From NCBI RefSeq assembly GCF_002924365.1, contig NZ_PQWB01000017.1, positions 113,289-177,288 on the forward strand: a stretch of DNA of 64,000 nt. The letters run 5' to 3'. The position numbers were made by a program, and so were the translations under genes. This stretch comes from Chromobacterium alticapitis (GTDB lineage Bacteria; Pseudomonadota; Gammaproteobacteria; Burkholderiales; Chromobacteriaceae). The notes below the pieces were generated by a model. That model searched no databases. It was not told the origin of the DNA and saw nothing but the letters and a program-made list of their open reading frames with translations. This document shows positions 31,533 through 39,266 of this stretch, piece after piece (positions within the stretch are counted from its first letter, which is position 1; each line of letters starts with the position of its first letter).

Positions 31533-31691
31533 ATCGAGGGTTGGATAATTCAGATATTCATGATGTGCTGAACGATGCTAGCTCAGCATAGGGGTGGTGA
31601 AATGGAATGGGCGCAACGTTTCTAAGAGAAAAACTTCTTCACGTCTTGAGCGTGGCGTATCGTTTTAGAAAATTATAAGGGGAGATTAAGT

Positions 31692-32699
31692 ATGAATAAA
31701 GGAGACATGAGAATCGCTGTGGCAACGCACAGCGGGTTCTTGGAATTAATCATCTTGCCAACAGAGAATTGCAACTTCCGGTGTACTTATTGCTATGAAG
31801 ACTTTCAAATAGGAAAAATGTCCCCGGAGATTGTAAGTGGTATTAAGAAGCTGATCGAGCATAGGCTTCCAAAGTTGAAAGTATTCAAGCTGAACTGGTT
31901 TGGCGGCGAGCCGCTATTGGCAAAGGACCAAGTTTTGGACGTAAGCCAATATGCCAAATCTGCGTGTGAGGAAGCTGGAGTCCGTTTTGCTCCTGGGCAT
32001 ATTACGACAAATGGCTATATGCTGGATATAAAAACTTTGCAGCGACTGGTTGATGCAGGGCAAACTCACTACCAGATATCGTTGGATGGATTTCAGGAAG
32101 GACATGATACAACCAGAAAGTTGCAGAGCGGGAAGGGGACTTTCGAAAAAATTTGGAATAATCTAAAAGCCGCTAAAGAGTCCAATCTTGATTTCAATGT
32201 CGTGATAAGGCTACATCTAACGGCAGATAACTTGGAGTCTGCCGAGCGGCTTGCCCAAGAGATAGACAGTGAATTTGGCAGGGATTCCCGGTTTACGGTT
32301 TTTATTAAGCCAATTGGGAACTATGGGAAGGATGCGGGCGGAGTAGCCTTGCTGAAAGGGGAGGCGGCCAACTCTGCTATATCCAATATAGAAATGGCAT
32401 TGAATAAGCAATCTCATGGTGATGACGAGCAATATATATGCTATGCATCTAAGCCAAATTCTCTAGTGATTCGCGCAAATGGAAATATAGCAAAATGCAC
32501 AGTGGCTTTGTATGATGAGAAAAATACGGTTGGACGGTTGAATGAGGATGGGACTGTTCAAATATTTGGTGAAAAAATGGCGTACTGGATGAGGGGAATA
32601 TCTGAGCAAGATTGGGATATTCTTTCCTGCCCCTCCTATTTGCGGTCCTATGAAAAGCCGGCAGAGAAAAAAATTATTGAAATAAAAAGCGTAGCCTAG
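31692..32699 (+). CDS. Radical SAM peptide maturase (shortened SPASM)
   Basis: This 335-residue radical SAM enzyme has CNFRCTYC (Cys27, 31, 34; CX3CX2C), WFGGEPLL and later barrel elements. The C-terminal part holds a CX13GX4C pair (in YICYASKPNSL and NGNIAKC), the first half of a SPASM motif. Only one further Cys (LSCP) follows instead of the usual cluster, suggesting a twitch-like domain with one auxiliary Fe-S cluster. Two GG-leader peptides follow within 300 bp, so it probably installs a cross-link (thioether or C-C) on them. AGGGGAG precedes the ATG. Base composition is clearly AT-richer than the flanks. Confidence 0.9.
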   Translation: MNKGDMRIAVATHSGFLELIILPTENCNFRCTYCYEDFQIGKMSPEIVSGIKKLIEHRLPKLKVFKLNWFGGEPLLAKDQVLDVSQYAKSACEEAGVRFAPGHITTNGYMLDIKTLQRLVDAGQTHYQISLDGFQEGHDTTRKLQSGKGTFEKIWNNLKAAKESNLDFNVVIRLHLTADNLESAERLAQEIDSEFGRDSRFTVFIKPIGNYGKDAGGVALLKGEAANSAISNIEMALNKQSHGDDEQYICYASKPNSLVIRANGNIAKCTVALYDEKNTVGRLNEDGTVQIFGEKMAYWMRGISEQDWDILSCPSYLRSYEKPAEKKIIEIKSVA

Positions 32700-32712
32700 T
32701 AGTTCAGAAGTT

Positions 32713-32750
32713 GGAGCGATGCTCCATGAGTCCTGCATATGCAGGCTTTT
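32713..32750 (+). terminator. Attenuator-like double hairpin before the precursors
   Basis: GGAGC-GAT-GCTCC (32713-32725) is followed by CCTGC-ATAT-GCAGG (32732-32745) and CTTTT. It lies between the radical SAM stop and the first precursor. It may partly stop transcription or protect a processed precursor mRNA. Confidence 0.5.
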
Positions 32751-32769
32751 AACCAGAGGAGAGACTTAA

Positions 32770-32952
32770 ATGAAGAAGATTGAAAATGCAGTAGAGTTCA
32801 ACAAGTTTGGTGAGTTTGTTTTCAATGAGGCTGGTATGTCACTGGTTGCGGATGAAGCGCTGCTGGAGTCTGTGGCTGGCGGCTTTTTGGATATTCGTTG
32901 CCAAACGGTTAACGAGTGCAAGCCGACCTTGCAAGCTCAAAGCGATAATTAA
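32770..32952 (+). CDS. Double-glycine leader peptide 1 (RiPP precursor)
   Basis: The 60-residue peptide has a GAGGAGA site. A leader (about 1-38) containing VEFNKFGEF ends with LLESVAGG (GG at 37-38), the typical C39 cleavage site. The predicted 22-residue core is FLDIRCQTVNECKPTLQAQS plus DN, with Cys44 and Cys50 in a C-x-T-x-N-x-C arrangement shared with peptide 2. Its neighbours (radical SAM upstream, C39 ABC transporter divergent) support a modified and exported peptide. Antimicrobial or signalling activity is unproven. Confidence 0.85.
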   Translation: MKKIENAVEFNKFGEFVFNEAGMSLVADEALLESVAGGFLDIRCQTVNECKPTLQAQSDN

Positions 32953-32996
32953 TATTTCCTTGCGAAACTCAATTTTGCAGAATAAAGGAGTTATTC

Positions 32997-33167
32997 ATGA
33001 CTAAAGTTGCTAAGGAAGTAAAGTTCAATCAATTTGGTGAATTTGACAGTGTATTTTCTGTTGAGGATGTTTTGACTGATGATCTTCTAGAAGCCGTAGC
33101 AGGTGGTTTTATGGATTATGAGTGTAAAACGACTAATAAGTGTCAAATTCAGCAGGAACCTCAATAA
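32997..33167 (+). CDS. Double-glycine leader peptide 2 (RiPP precursor)
   Basis: The 56-residue peptide starts MTKVAKEVKFNQFGEF behind AAAGGAG. The leader aligns with peptide 1 (VKFNQFGEF versus VEFNKFGEF) and ends LLEAVAGG (GG at 36-37). The predicted 19-residue core FMDYECKTTNKCQIQQEPQ has Cys43 and Cys49 in the same C-x-T-x-N-x-C arrangement. The two genes are 44 bp apart and clearly duplicated. The cores differ mainly in charge and in the tail. At 56 residues it falls below common length cutoffs. Confidence 0.83.
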   Translation: MTKVAKEVKFNQFGEFDSVFSVEDVLTDDLLEAVAGGFMDYECKTTNKCQIQQEPQ

Positions 33168-33398
33168 GCAATTCCTGTAGGCGGAAGCAATAGGTTGAGT
33201 ATAGTTACCCAACCTATTGGGCACCTCGAAAAACCTCAGTTTTCAAAATTCCGACTTAACAAAATCAAAGGCATATGCTGCCATTTTTGATGAAGACGAG
33301 GGTTTTTTGAGGTGACCTATTTGTTGTGCTGAATTGCCAATCCCGCTTGAAGCAGGGCATGTTGAGTTGAGCAAGCCCCTTGCTGAGGCGCTCTCGCG
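33168..33398. other. Spacer after precursor peptides
   Basis: A perfect 10-bp stem CAATAGGTTG / CAACCTATTG (33188-33197 with 33210-33219) follows the second peptide and may end the transcript, although no T-run follows. A MITE-like inverted repeat begins at 33219. The remainder up to the pilR stop holds nothing recognisable. Confidence 0.5.
33219..33317. repeat. MITE-like inverted-repeat element (about 99 bp)
   Basis: GGGCACCTCGAAAAACCTC (33219-33237) is the near reverse complement of the sequence at 33298-33317 (GAGGGTTTTTTGAGGTGACC). The 60-bp interior contains a second dyad (ATCAAA-GGCA ... TGCC-TTTGAT). It has no coding capacity and probably lacks a transposase of its own. Confidence 0.6.
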
Positions 33399-34721
33399 TC
33401 ACTTCACTCCCAAGCGCTCCATCCGATACCGCAATGATCGAAACGTCACCCCTAGCCGTTTGGCGGCCTGGGTGCGGTTGTAGCGGGTGGCTTCCAGCGC
33501 CTTGACGATGGCTTCGCGCTCCACGCGGTCCAGGTAGTCTTGCAACGGTTCGTCGCTGCCCGGTTCCGGGCTGTATTCGGCGCAGGGGGTCAGCTGTAGG
33601 TCGTCGCGCGACAGCATGGCCGCGGCGGCCAGGGCTACGGCGCGCTCTAATATATTTTCCAGTTCGCGGAAGTTGCCGGGATAGGCGTAATCCTGCAGCG
33701 CCTGGCGGGCGTCGGCAGTGAGCTGCGGCGCCGGGCCGTGGCCGGCGAAGCGTTGCAGCAGCCGTTCGGCGAACAGCGGGATGTCTTCGCGCAGCTCGCG
33801 CAGCGGCGGCATGCGCAGCGGCAGCACGTTGAGCCGGTAGTACAGGTCTTGGCGGAAGCCGCCGTCCTCCACTTTGGCGGCCAAGTCCTGGTGGGTGGCG
33901 CAGATGATGCGCGCGTCCACCGCCTCCTCTTGGGCGCTGCCCAGCTTGCGCACGGTTTTTTCCTGAATGGCGCGCAGCAGCTTCACTTGCATGGCCAGCG
34001 GCAGGTCCGCCACTTCGTCCAGGAACAAGGTGCCGCCCTGGGCCTGTTGGAAGAAGCCTTCGCGTTCGGCGTCGGCGCCGGTGAAGGCGCCCTTGCGGTA
34101 GCCGAAGAATTCGCTCTCCATCAGGTTTTCCGGGATGGCGCCGCAATTGACGGCGACGAAGGGCTTGCCGGCGCGCGGACCTAGTTCGTGGATCAGCCGC
34201 GCCGCCTGCTCCTTACCGGTGCCGGATTCGCCGCCGATATACACCGCCGCCTGGCTGCGCGCCAGCTTGTCCACCAGCCGCAGCACTTCCTGGATGGCCG
34301 GCGATTCGCCCAGCAGCCGCTGTTGCGTAGCGGGCTTGGCGGACGGGGCCTCCACTTTCAGGGCGGATTTGACCAGGCTGCGCAGCTGGGCCAGGCTGAC
34401 CGGCTTCTGCAGGTAGTCGAAAGCGCCGGCCTTCATCGCCAGCACCGCGTTGTCGGCGCTGCCATAGGCGGTGATCACCGCCACCGGCAAGTCCAGCCCG
34501 GCCTCGCCGATGTGGCGCACCACTTCCAGGCCCTCGCCGTCCGGCAGCCGCATATCGGTCAAGGCCAGATCGAAGCGGCCGGCGGCGAGCGCGGCCTTAG
34601 CCTCGGCCACGCTGCCGGCGCAGACCGGGGCCAGGCCCATTTTCAGCAGCGTCAGTTCCAAGAGCTCACGGATGTCCGGTTCGTCGTCGACGATCAATAC
34701 GCGCAGGGGGGTCTTAGTCAT
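33399..34721 (-). CDS. pilR: Sigma54 response regulator PilR
   Basis: Encodes 440 residues: receiver domain with Asp56 (ALTDMRLPDG), AAA+ sigma54-activation domain with GESGTGK (164-170) and GAFTGA (211-216), and a Fis-type HTH at the end (NRTQAAKRLGVTFRSLRYRM). With PilS encoded immediately upstream (8-bp overlap) it matches PilR, the activator of type IV pilin genes. The pair could in principle be another NtrC-type system, but the PilS topology and parC-pilS-pilR order support this call. Confidence 0.85.
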   Translation of the reverse strand: MTKTPLRVLIVDDEPDIRELLELTLLKMGLAPVCAGSVAEAKAALAAGRFDLALTDMRLPDGEGLEVVRHIGEAGLDLPVAVITAYGSADNAVLAMKAGAFDYLQKPVSLAQLRSLVKSALKVEAPSAKPATQQRLLGESPAIQEVLRLVDKLARSQAAVYIGGESGTGKEQAARLIHELGPRAGKPFVAVNCGAIPENLMESEFFGYRKGAFTGADAEREGFFQQAQGGTLFLDEVADLPLAMQVKLLRAIQEKTVRKLGSAQEEAVDARIICATHQDLAAKVEDGGFRQDLYYRLNVLPLRMPPLRELREDIPLFAERLLQRFAGHGPAPQLTADARQALQDYAYPGNFRELENILERAVALAAAAMLSRDDLQLTPCAEYSPEPGSDEPLQDYLDRVEREAIVKALEATRYNRTQAAKRLGVTFRSLRYRMERLGVK

Positions 34722-36270
34722 GGGCTAGCCGGCAGATCAGCCGGAACACGCCGCCGGGCGGGGTGTACTCCAGGCGCGCGTCGTTGGCCTCGGCCAGCTC
34801 GCGCGCGATGTACAGCCCCAGGCCGCTGCCGGCGCTTTCCGTGGTGAAAAAAGGTTCGAACAGGCGCGATTGCTCGGCCTCCGGCACGCCGGGGCCGTCG
34901 TCTATCACGCGCAGTATCAGGTGGTTTTCCGCGCTGCCGGCTTCTATGCGCACCGCGCCCTGCCGCTGGCTGCAGTGGCGCCAGGCATTGGCCAGCAGAT
35001 TGCCGAACACCTGGGCCAGGTGGCCGCGATCGAAGCTGAGCCGGCATTGCTCGGGCAGCTGGCAGGCGATGGCGCCGGCCGACTGCGGCTGCACCAGCGC
35101 AAACTGTTCCAGCTGCTGCGCGACGAAGGCGCGCAGCTCTATGGTTTCGGTCTTGACGCGGTCGCGCCGGCCCAGGGTCAGCACGTCTTCCACCATGCCG
35201 TTGATGCGGCGGGCGTTGTCCTGGACGATGCGCAGCAGGCGCTGCCGCGCCGGGTCGGCTTCGTCTTCGGCCAATAGATCGCCGGCGTGGCTGATGGCGG
35301 AAAGCGGGTTGCGGATTTCATGGGCGATATTGGCGGTGAGGCGGCCCAGCGCCGCCAGTTTGACGCGCTTGGCTTCTTCCGCCATGTCCGCCATGTCGCG
35401 CATGAACAGCACCACGCCGCGCAGTTGGCCTTCCGGCACCGGCACCGGCACCAGGCGGCCCACCAGCTGGCGGCCGCGCACGTTTTGCTGCACGAAGGTG
35501 GACAGCGCCGGGTAGCCGTTTTGCCGCCAGCGCTGCACCAGCGGCACCAGTTCCGGCAGCAGCTGGCCGCGTTGCAGCCGGCTGAAATAGCGCTCGGCCT
35601 GCAGATTGTATTGACGCAGGTGGCCGTCTTCGTCCAGCACCACCACGGCGTCGCGCTGGCTTTGCAGGATCAATTCGTTCAGGTGGTTGAGGTTGGCGAT
35701 TTCGCCGCCGCGCTGCGCCGCCAGCGCCTCGGAAGCGCGGGCCAGCCGGCCCAACTGCCAGGTGGCGATGGCGGTGACGAAGCCGGCGGCGGACAGCAGG
35801 GCGCTGAAGGACAGGTCTACCGCGGACGCGTCGCCCTGCAGCCGCCCCCAGCCGGCGTAGCCCAGCAGCATCAGCGTGGCGATGGCGGCGTAGAACAGCG
35901 CGTAGCGGCCGGTGGACAAGAGGCCGGCGGCGGCGAGGTAGGGCAGCAGCAAGAGGCCGAAGCCGCCGCGCACGCCGTCGTTCATCGCCATCAGCCACAC
36001 CATCATGGCGATGTCGGCGGCGATGGCCAGGGTCAGCTGCAGCGTGTCGCCCAGGCTGCTGCGCCGCAGCGCGTACCAGCCGCCTATCAGCAGCAGGTAG
36101 ACGCCGCTCCACAAATAGAAATGCGGGCCGCCGTTGATCAGCGGCTGGCCGCTGTCGCCGCGCACCAGCGACAGCGAGAACAGCACCAGCAGCAAGAGCG
36201 CGCGGAAGCCGTTGACGAACAGCAGGGCGGCGCGCGGCGACAGGGCTTGCGGCTGGGCTGTCAGCTTCAT
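34714..36270 (-). CDS. pilS: Sensor histidine kinase PilS
   Basis: Encodes 518 residues. The start MKLTAQPQ is coupled to parC by a TGATG overlap. About 170 N-terminal residues form hydrophobic helices (VNGFRALLLLVLFSLSL and others), as in the six-helix PilS sensor. A PAS-like region (DAVVVLDEDGHLRQYNLQAE) follows, then the HisKA H-box (ANIAHEIRNPLSAISHAG) and HATPase motifs (NLLANAWRH, DDGPGVP, GSGLGLYIARELAEAN). It would phosphorylate PilR. The N-terminus sits in the inner membrane. Confidence 0.86.
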   Translation of the reverse strand: MKLTAQPQALSPRAALLFVNGFRALLLLVLFSLSLVRGDSGQPLINGGPHFYLWSGVYLLLIGGWYALRRSSLGDTLQLTLAIAADIAMMVWLMAMNDGVRGGFGLLLLPYLAAAGLLSTGRYALFYAAIATLMLLGYAGWGRLQGDASAVDLSFSALLSAAGFVTAIATWQLGRLARASEALAAQRGGEIANLNHLNELILQSQRDAVVVLDEDGHLRQYNLQAERYFSRLQRGQLLPELVPLVQRWRQNGYPALSTFVQQNVRGRQLVGRLVPVPVPEGQLRGVVLFMRDMADMAEEAKRVKLAALGRLTANIAHEIRNPLSAISHAGDLLAEDEADPARQRLLRIVQDNARRINGMVEDVLTLGRRDRVKTETIELRAFVAQQLEQFALVQPQSAGAIACQLPEQCRLSFDRGHLAQVFGNLLANAWRHCSQRQGAVRIEAGSAENHLILRVIDDGPGVPEAEQSRLFEPFFTTESAGSGLGLYIARELAEANDARLEYTPPGGVFRLICRLAHD

Positions 36271-38621
36271 CACATCGGCAGCTCGCGGATGGCGCTGACC
36301 AGCCATTTCTTGGGCATCAGCTTGCCCTTCTTGGCGCGTTTGGCGATGAACTCTTCCAGCGCGATCTTCTCATCCGCCACCTTGCCGCGGACGGAGGTGG
36401 TGGACAGCAGCGCCCTGTCGCCGGCCACCAGGCCGACGGCGGTCATGCGCGCGCCTTCGTCCAGCGCCAGCAGCATCAGGCCGCGGCCCTTGGCCAGTTC
36501 CTTCAGCTCCGCCGCCGGGAAAGCCAGCAGGCGGCCGGCGTCGCTGGCGGCCACCAATTGCAGCTGCTCCAGCGGCGCGGCGGGCAGGCGCACCGGCTCC
36601 AGCACCGTTTCCTGCGCGTCCAGGGTGATGAAGGCCTTGCCGGCCTTCACTCGGCCGGCCATGTCGCTGATCTTGGCGATGAAGCCGTAGCCGCCGCTGC
36701 CGGCCACCACGAAGCGGGCGTCGTCCGGGCCGGAGATCAGCTGCGCCGGCTTGGCGCCGTCTTGCAGGTCCACCAGGGAGGCGACGGGCACGCCGTCGCC
36801 GCGGCCGGTGGGGACGATGGCCGGATCTATGGTGTAGGCGCGGCCGTTGTGGTCCAGCACGATGGCGTTCCACACGGTGCGCGTTTCCACCGCCGCCGCC
36901 AGCGCGTCGCCGTCCTTGAAGCTCAGCGTTTCCAGCTCCAGATTGTGGCCGACGCGGGCGCGTATCCAGCCTTTTTGCGACAGGATCAGCGTCACCGGCT
37001 CGTCTGCGGTGGTTTGCGACAGCACGGCGCGTTCGGCGGCCTTGATCTCGCTGCGGCGCTTGTCGCCGTACTTGGCGGCGTCGGCCTGGATTTCGTCGCG
37101 GATCAGGCGGGTCAGCGCGTCCGGCGTGTCCAGGATGTGGCGCAGGCCTTCGCGCTCCTCGCGCAGCTCGGACAGCTCCTTCTCCAGCTTGAAGCCTTCC
37201 AGCCGCGCCAGTTGGCGCAGGCGGATTTCCAGAATGTCCTCTGCCTGGATCTCGGTCAGGCCGAAGGCCTTGATCAGGTCAGGCTTGGGCTCGTCCGACT
37301 CGCGGATCACCCGGATGACTTCATCGATGTGGATGAAGGCGATCATCCGGCCTTCCAGGATGTGAATGCGCTTGTCCACCTGGGCCAGGCGGTGCGCCAG
37401 GCGGCGGGTGACGGTGCTGCGGCGGAAATCAATCCACTCGCTGAGGATGGGTTTCAGGCCCTTCTGACCCGGGCGGCCGTCCAGGCCTATCATCACCAGG
37501 TTGAGCGAGGCATTGCCTTCCAGGCTGGTCTGCGCCAGCAGGATGTTCATGAATTCGTCAGGGTCCTGGCGGCTGGACTTGGGTTCGAACACCAGACGCA
37601 CCGGGTTTGCGCTGTCGGATTCGTCGCGCACGCGGTCCAGCAGGTCCAGCATCAGCTTCTTCAGGTTCTGCTGGTCTTGCGACAGCTGCTTCTTGCCGGC
37701 CTTGAGCTTGGGATTGGTGGCTTCTTCTATCTCCGCCAGCACTTTTTGCGCGCTGGAGCCGGGCGGCAGTTCGGTGACGATGGCGCGCCACTGGCCGCGC
37801 GCCAGCTTGTCGATTTCCCACTTGGCGCGCACGCGCACGCTGCCGCGGCCGGTTTCGTAGGCGGACTGGATGTCGGCGGCCGGGGTGATGATCTGGCCGC
37901 CGCCGGGGAAGTCCGGGCCGGGGATGTATTGCATCAGCGCTGCGGTGTCGAGCTCGGGATCATCCAGCAGGGCCAGGCAGGCGTTGGCCACTTCGGTCAG
38001 GTTGTGCGGCGGAATTTCCGTCGCCATGCCCACCGCGATGCCGGACGCGCCGTTCAGCAGCACCATGGGCAGGCGGGCCGGCAGCAGCGAGGGCTCGTCG
38101 AAGGCGCCGTCGTAATTGGGAACGAAGTCCACTGTGCCCATGTCGATTTCAGACAGCAGCAGCTCGGCGATGGGCGTCAGCCGCGCTTCGGTGTAACGCA
38201 TGGCGGCCGCGCCGTCGCCGTCGCGGCTGCCGAAGTTGCCCTGGCCGTCTATCAGCGGGTAGCGCAGGGTGAAGTCCTGCGCCATGCGCACCAGCGCTTC
38301 ATAAGCCGAGCTGTCGCCGTGCGGGTGGTATTTACCCAGGATTTCGCCGACCACGCGGGCCGATTTCACCGGCTTGGCGCCGTGGGCCAGGCCCATGTCG
38401 CGCATGGCGTACAGGATGCGGCGCTGCACCGGCTTCTGGCCGTCGGCCACTTCCGGCAGCGCGCGGCCCTTGACCACGCTCATCGCGTATTCCAGGTAGG
38501 CGCGCTCGGCGTACAGGTCCAGCGGAATCCAGTCGCCGCTGACGGCTTGCGGCGCGGCCGGGGGTGGCGGCGTGAGGTCGCCGGCCGGGGCAGACGAGTC
38601 GAAGAGGTCGTGGTCGCTCAT
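36270..38621 (-). CDS. parC: DNA topoisomerase IV subunit A
   Basis: The 783-residue ParC separates linked daughter chromosomes together with ParE. The winged-helix domain carries [14 protein letters not shown]; the active-site Tyr is Tyr143 ([10 protein letters not shown]). Positions equivalent to E. coli quinolone-resistance sites are the sensitive type (Ser104, Glu108). The C-terminal half forms a degenerate beta-pinwheel shorter than in GyrA. The Pro-rich N-terminus (about 1-28) is extra. It is translationally coupled to pilS, an arrangement that ties pilus regulation to an essential gene's transcript. Confidence 0.95.
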   Translation of the reverse strand: MSDHDLFDSSAPAGDLTPPPPAAPQAVSGDWIPLDLYAERAYLEYAMSVVKGRALPEVADGQKPVQRRILYAMRDMGLAHGAKPVKSARVVGEILGKYHPHGDSSAYEALVRMAQDFTLRYPLIDGQGNFGSRDGDGAAAMRYTEARLTPIAELLLSEIDMGTVDFVPNYDGAFDEPSLLPARLPMVLLNGASGIAVGMATEIPPHNLTEVANACLALLDDPELDTAALMQYIPGPDFPGGGQIITPAADIQSAYETGRGSVRVRAKWEIDKLARGQWRAIVTELPPGSSAQKVLAEIEEATNPKLKAGKKQLSQDQQNLKKLMLDLLDRVRDESDSANPVRLVFEPKSSRQDPDEFMNILLAQTSLEGNASLNLVMIGLDGRPGQKGLKPILSEWIDFRRSTVTRRLAHRLAQVDKRIHILEGRMIAFIHIDEVIRVIRESDEPKPDLIKAFGLTEIQAEDILEIRLRQLARLEGFKLEKELSELREEREGLRHILDTPDALTRLIRDEIQADAAKYGDKRRSEIKAAERAVLSQTTADEPVTLILSQKGWIRARVGHNLELETLSFKDGDALAAAVETRTVWNAIVLDHNGRAYTIDPAIVPTGRGDGVPVASLVDLQDGAKPAQLISGPDDARFVVAGSGGYGFIAKISDMAGRVKAGKAFITLDAQETVLEPVRLPAAPLEQLQLVAASDAGRLLAFPAAELKELAKGRGLMLLALDEGARMTAVGLVAGDRALLSTTSVRGKVADEKIALEEFIAKRAKKGKLMPKKWLVSAIRELPM

Positions 38622-38718
38622 ATATAAATGCTAGTGTCTTGATCTGAATGGCGGCACGCGTGCGGGCGAGATGCTATAGCATCGCTGACGACTGTGTCGG
38701 AAATGGGAGGATTCTACT

Positions 38719-39180
38719 ATGGCAAACAGGATAGCGTGGCACTGCCACGGTTTTGACGACTTTACCCCGCGCGCGTTGTACCAGGCATTGCAGCTGCGCG
38801 ACCAGGTATTCGTGGTGGAGCAGCAATCCATCTACGGCGATGTGGACGGGGTGGACACCCACTGCCTGCACCTGAGCGGGCGCGACGACGGGGACCAGCT
38901 GGTCGCTTATGCGCGGTTGATCGCGCCGGGCGAAAAATATCCGGATGCGGCGGCCATCGGCCGGGTGGTGGTGGCGCCGCAGGCGCGCGGCCAGGGCCTG
39001 GGCAAGGCCTTGATGGCGCAGGCGGTGGCGCAGTGCCACGCCCATTACCCGGGGCGCGCCATCATGCTGTCGGCGCAGTGCGACGCCAGCGAGCTGTATT
39101 CTGGTTTCGGCTTCGCGCCGGTATCCGAGCCTTACGATGACGGCGGGATTCTGCATGTGGATATGCGGCGGGAGGGTTAA
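38719..39180 (+). CDS. elaA: GNAT acetyltransferase, ElaA type
   Basis: The 153-residue protein has the ElaA family opening (LYQALQLRDQVFVVEQQSIY) and the acetyl-CoA-binding motif VVVAPQARGQGLGKALM (about 85-101), followed by LSAQCDASELYSGFGF. ElaA proteins are GNAT acetyltransferases with uncertain substrates. A GGGAGG site precedes the ATG. It is divergent from parC and convergent with the TonB-dependent receptor gene. Confidence 0.9.
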   Translation: MANRIAWHCHGFDDFTPRALYQALQLRDQVFVVEQQSIYGDVDGVDTHCLHLSGRDDGDQLVAYARLIAPGEKYPDAAAIGRVVVAPQARGQGLGKALMAQAVAQCHAHYPGRAIMLSAQCDASELYSGFGFAPVSEPYDDGGILHVDMRREG

Positions 39181-39210
39181 GGCTGTTTGCTGATATCCGC
39201 ACAAGCGAAA

Positions 39211-39240
39211 ACGGACAACCGGCCTGGGCGGGTTGTCCGT
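39211..39240. terminator. Bidirectional terminator
   Basis: ACGGACAACC (39211-39220) and GGTTGTCCGT (39231-39240) form a perfect 10-bp stem between convergent genes. On the - strand it is followed by TTTTCG, favouring the receptor transcript. Confidence 0.75.
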
Positions 39241-39266
39241 TGTCATGCCTGCCAAGCTTAGGCTGA

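Noticed and set aside
33265-34146. 293-residue - strand frame overlapping pilR
   Set aside because: It is an out-of-frame, Arg/Pro-rich shadow of pilR running into the MITE-like element.
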